The notes under the pieces were generated by a model. That model saw only the letters and a program-made list of their open reading frames with translations, had not been told where the DNA came from and ran no database searches. A program made the translations under genes and the position numbers. Shown piece by piece: positions 32,191 through 32,929 of a stretch of 32,929 nucleotides of DNA. Every line of letters begins with the position of its first letter. Position 1 is the first letter of the stretch. The stretch covers positions 179,736,755 to 179,769,683 of the forward strand of contig JBOZIK010000001.1 of NCBI GenBank assembly GCA_051453625.1, in the 5' to 3' direction. The DNA is from Welwitschia mirabilis (Eukaryota; Gnetophyta; Gnetopsida; Welwitschiales).

Positions 32191-32929
32191 CCTTACTCAG
32201 TGTTTTACTAGTGCCTTAGTAAAAAGTTAGTAATGAAATGGCTAAACATGAAAAAATTATTGAAGTTAAAGTACTCAAGCGTGAAAATGATATGAATTTG
32301 AAAAATTTGATGATCAATTTTCTATAATTAAGGCATTAAAATGAAAAATTTAGTGGAAAATGAGATATCATACCCTCTAAACAAAATTAAACTTTGTTCT
32401 CAAAGTTATATGGTGAAAAATATTTAAGTCATTTAAGAACATAGTTTAGATTTCAATGAGTCCTTTTATTGAAACCATGAAAAATGATACAAATATAGAT
32501 AAAATAAGATTAAGAAAAAGGAAAGACTAACTACGATAAAAAACTAAGTAGAACATCATTCTAAAAATGGTTAAGGCCTTATGAATTATTTCTAATGAAA
32601 ACAGGGGTGAAGTGAAATGGATGATAAACATGTGGTAAAAGACTTAACTGAAAACCAATGAATAAAGAAGCAAACTTTCATAAGATAATGACCTTATTAT
32701 ATTTTTGTATTTTTTTAGTGGATCTAAAAAATCAATAAAGCATAGTTTGCACTAAGTAGCTTATACAAATTTAAGAAATCATAGCAAATCCTAAGTATGA
32801 AGGTTAAGAGATAATAGTTGACGTAAAGCCTTTGATTTCCATCTTTGTCATTCATTTATTTTCCATTTATACATTTGCATATGTCCTTATTTTTAATCCT
32901 TTAAATCACATTAAGCATCTATTATTATA
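32191..32929. other. AT-rich DNA with no recognised feature
   Basis: I see no motif, open frame of note or repeat shared with the rest of the window. Confidence 0.4.

Overview
This window looks like AT-rich repeat DNA from a flowering-plant nuclear genome, part of a draft assembly; about a tenth of it is N. I find no intact protein-coding gene and no host gene that I recognise. Almost everything identifiable is decayed retrotransposon sequence, read by eye from conserved protein motifs that continue through stops and frameshifts. The plant assignment rests on the element families: a SIRE/Maximus-like Ty1/copia element with an envelope-like third ORF, an Athila/Tat-like Ty3/gypsy element, other Ty3/gypsy fragments and a tRNA-derived SINE. 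The species cannot be named from this.

Layout. (1) 1-2699: a Ty3/gypsy integrase-core relic on + (195-525), a possible LTR start near 720, a SINE-like insertion flanked by a perfect 13-bp direct repeat (1207-1567), and a 158-bp tandem duplication (2131-2446). (2) 2700-13455: a tandem duplication of about 5.07 kb. Each copy carries the C-terminal end of a Ty3/gypsy integrase (+) followed by long LTR-like noncoding DNA. That DNA has TATA and primer-binding-site look-alikes and a cluster of short palindromes of the form TTATCAC-NNN-GTGATAA. (3) 13456-16025: no recognisable gene. (4) 16026-27019: one SIRE-like Ty1/copia element on the minus strand. It has two related LTRs, each with four 74-bp tandem repeats, then gag zinc knuckle, protease, gag-pre-integrase, integrase, reverse transcriptase, RNase H, an envelope-like/plant-transposon-protein ORF and a polypurine tract, in the expected order. 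All ORFs are broken. (5) 27020-32929: a very degraded Athila/Tat-like Ty3/gypsy element on the minus strand (protease, RT, RNase H, integrase), with a possible 5' LTR promoter near 31570.

How the parts relate. The only coordinated gene sets are the two retrotransposon polyproteins, and both are dead: in-frame stops, lost catalytic residues and frameshifts. Many 100-N gaps are flanked by near-identical sequence on both sides, so some apparent duplications are probably unmerged contig ends. The 5-kb duplication and the 74-bp LTR repeats are not explained that way. I found no convincing new biological system. The conserved palindrome cluster and the envelope-like ORF are the most interesting leads.
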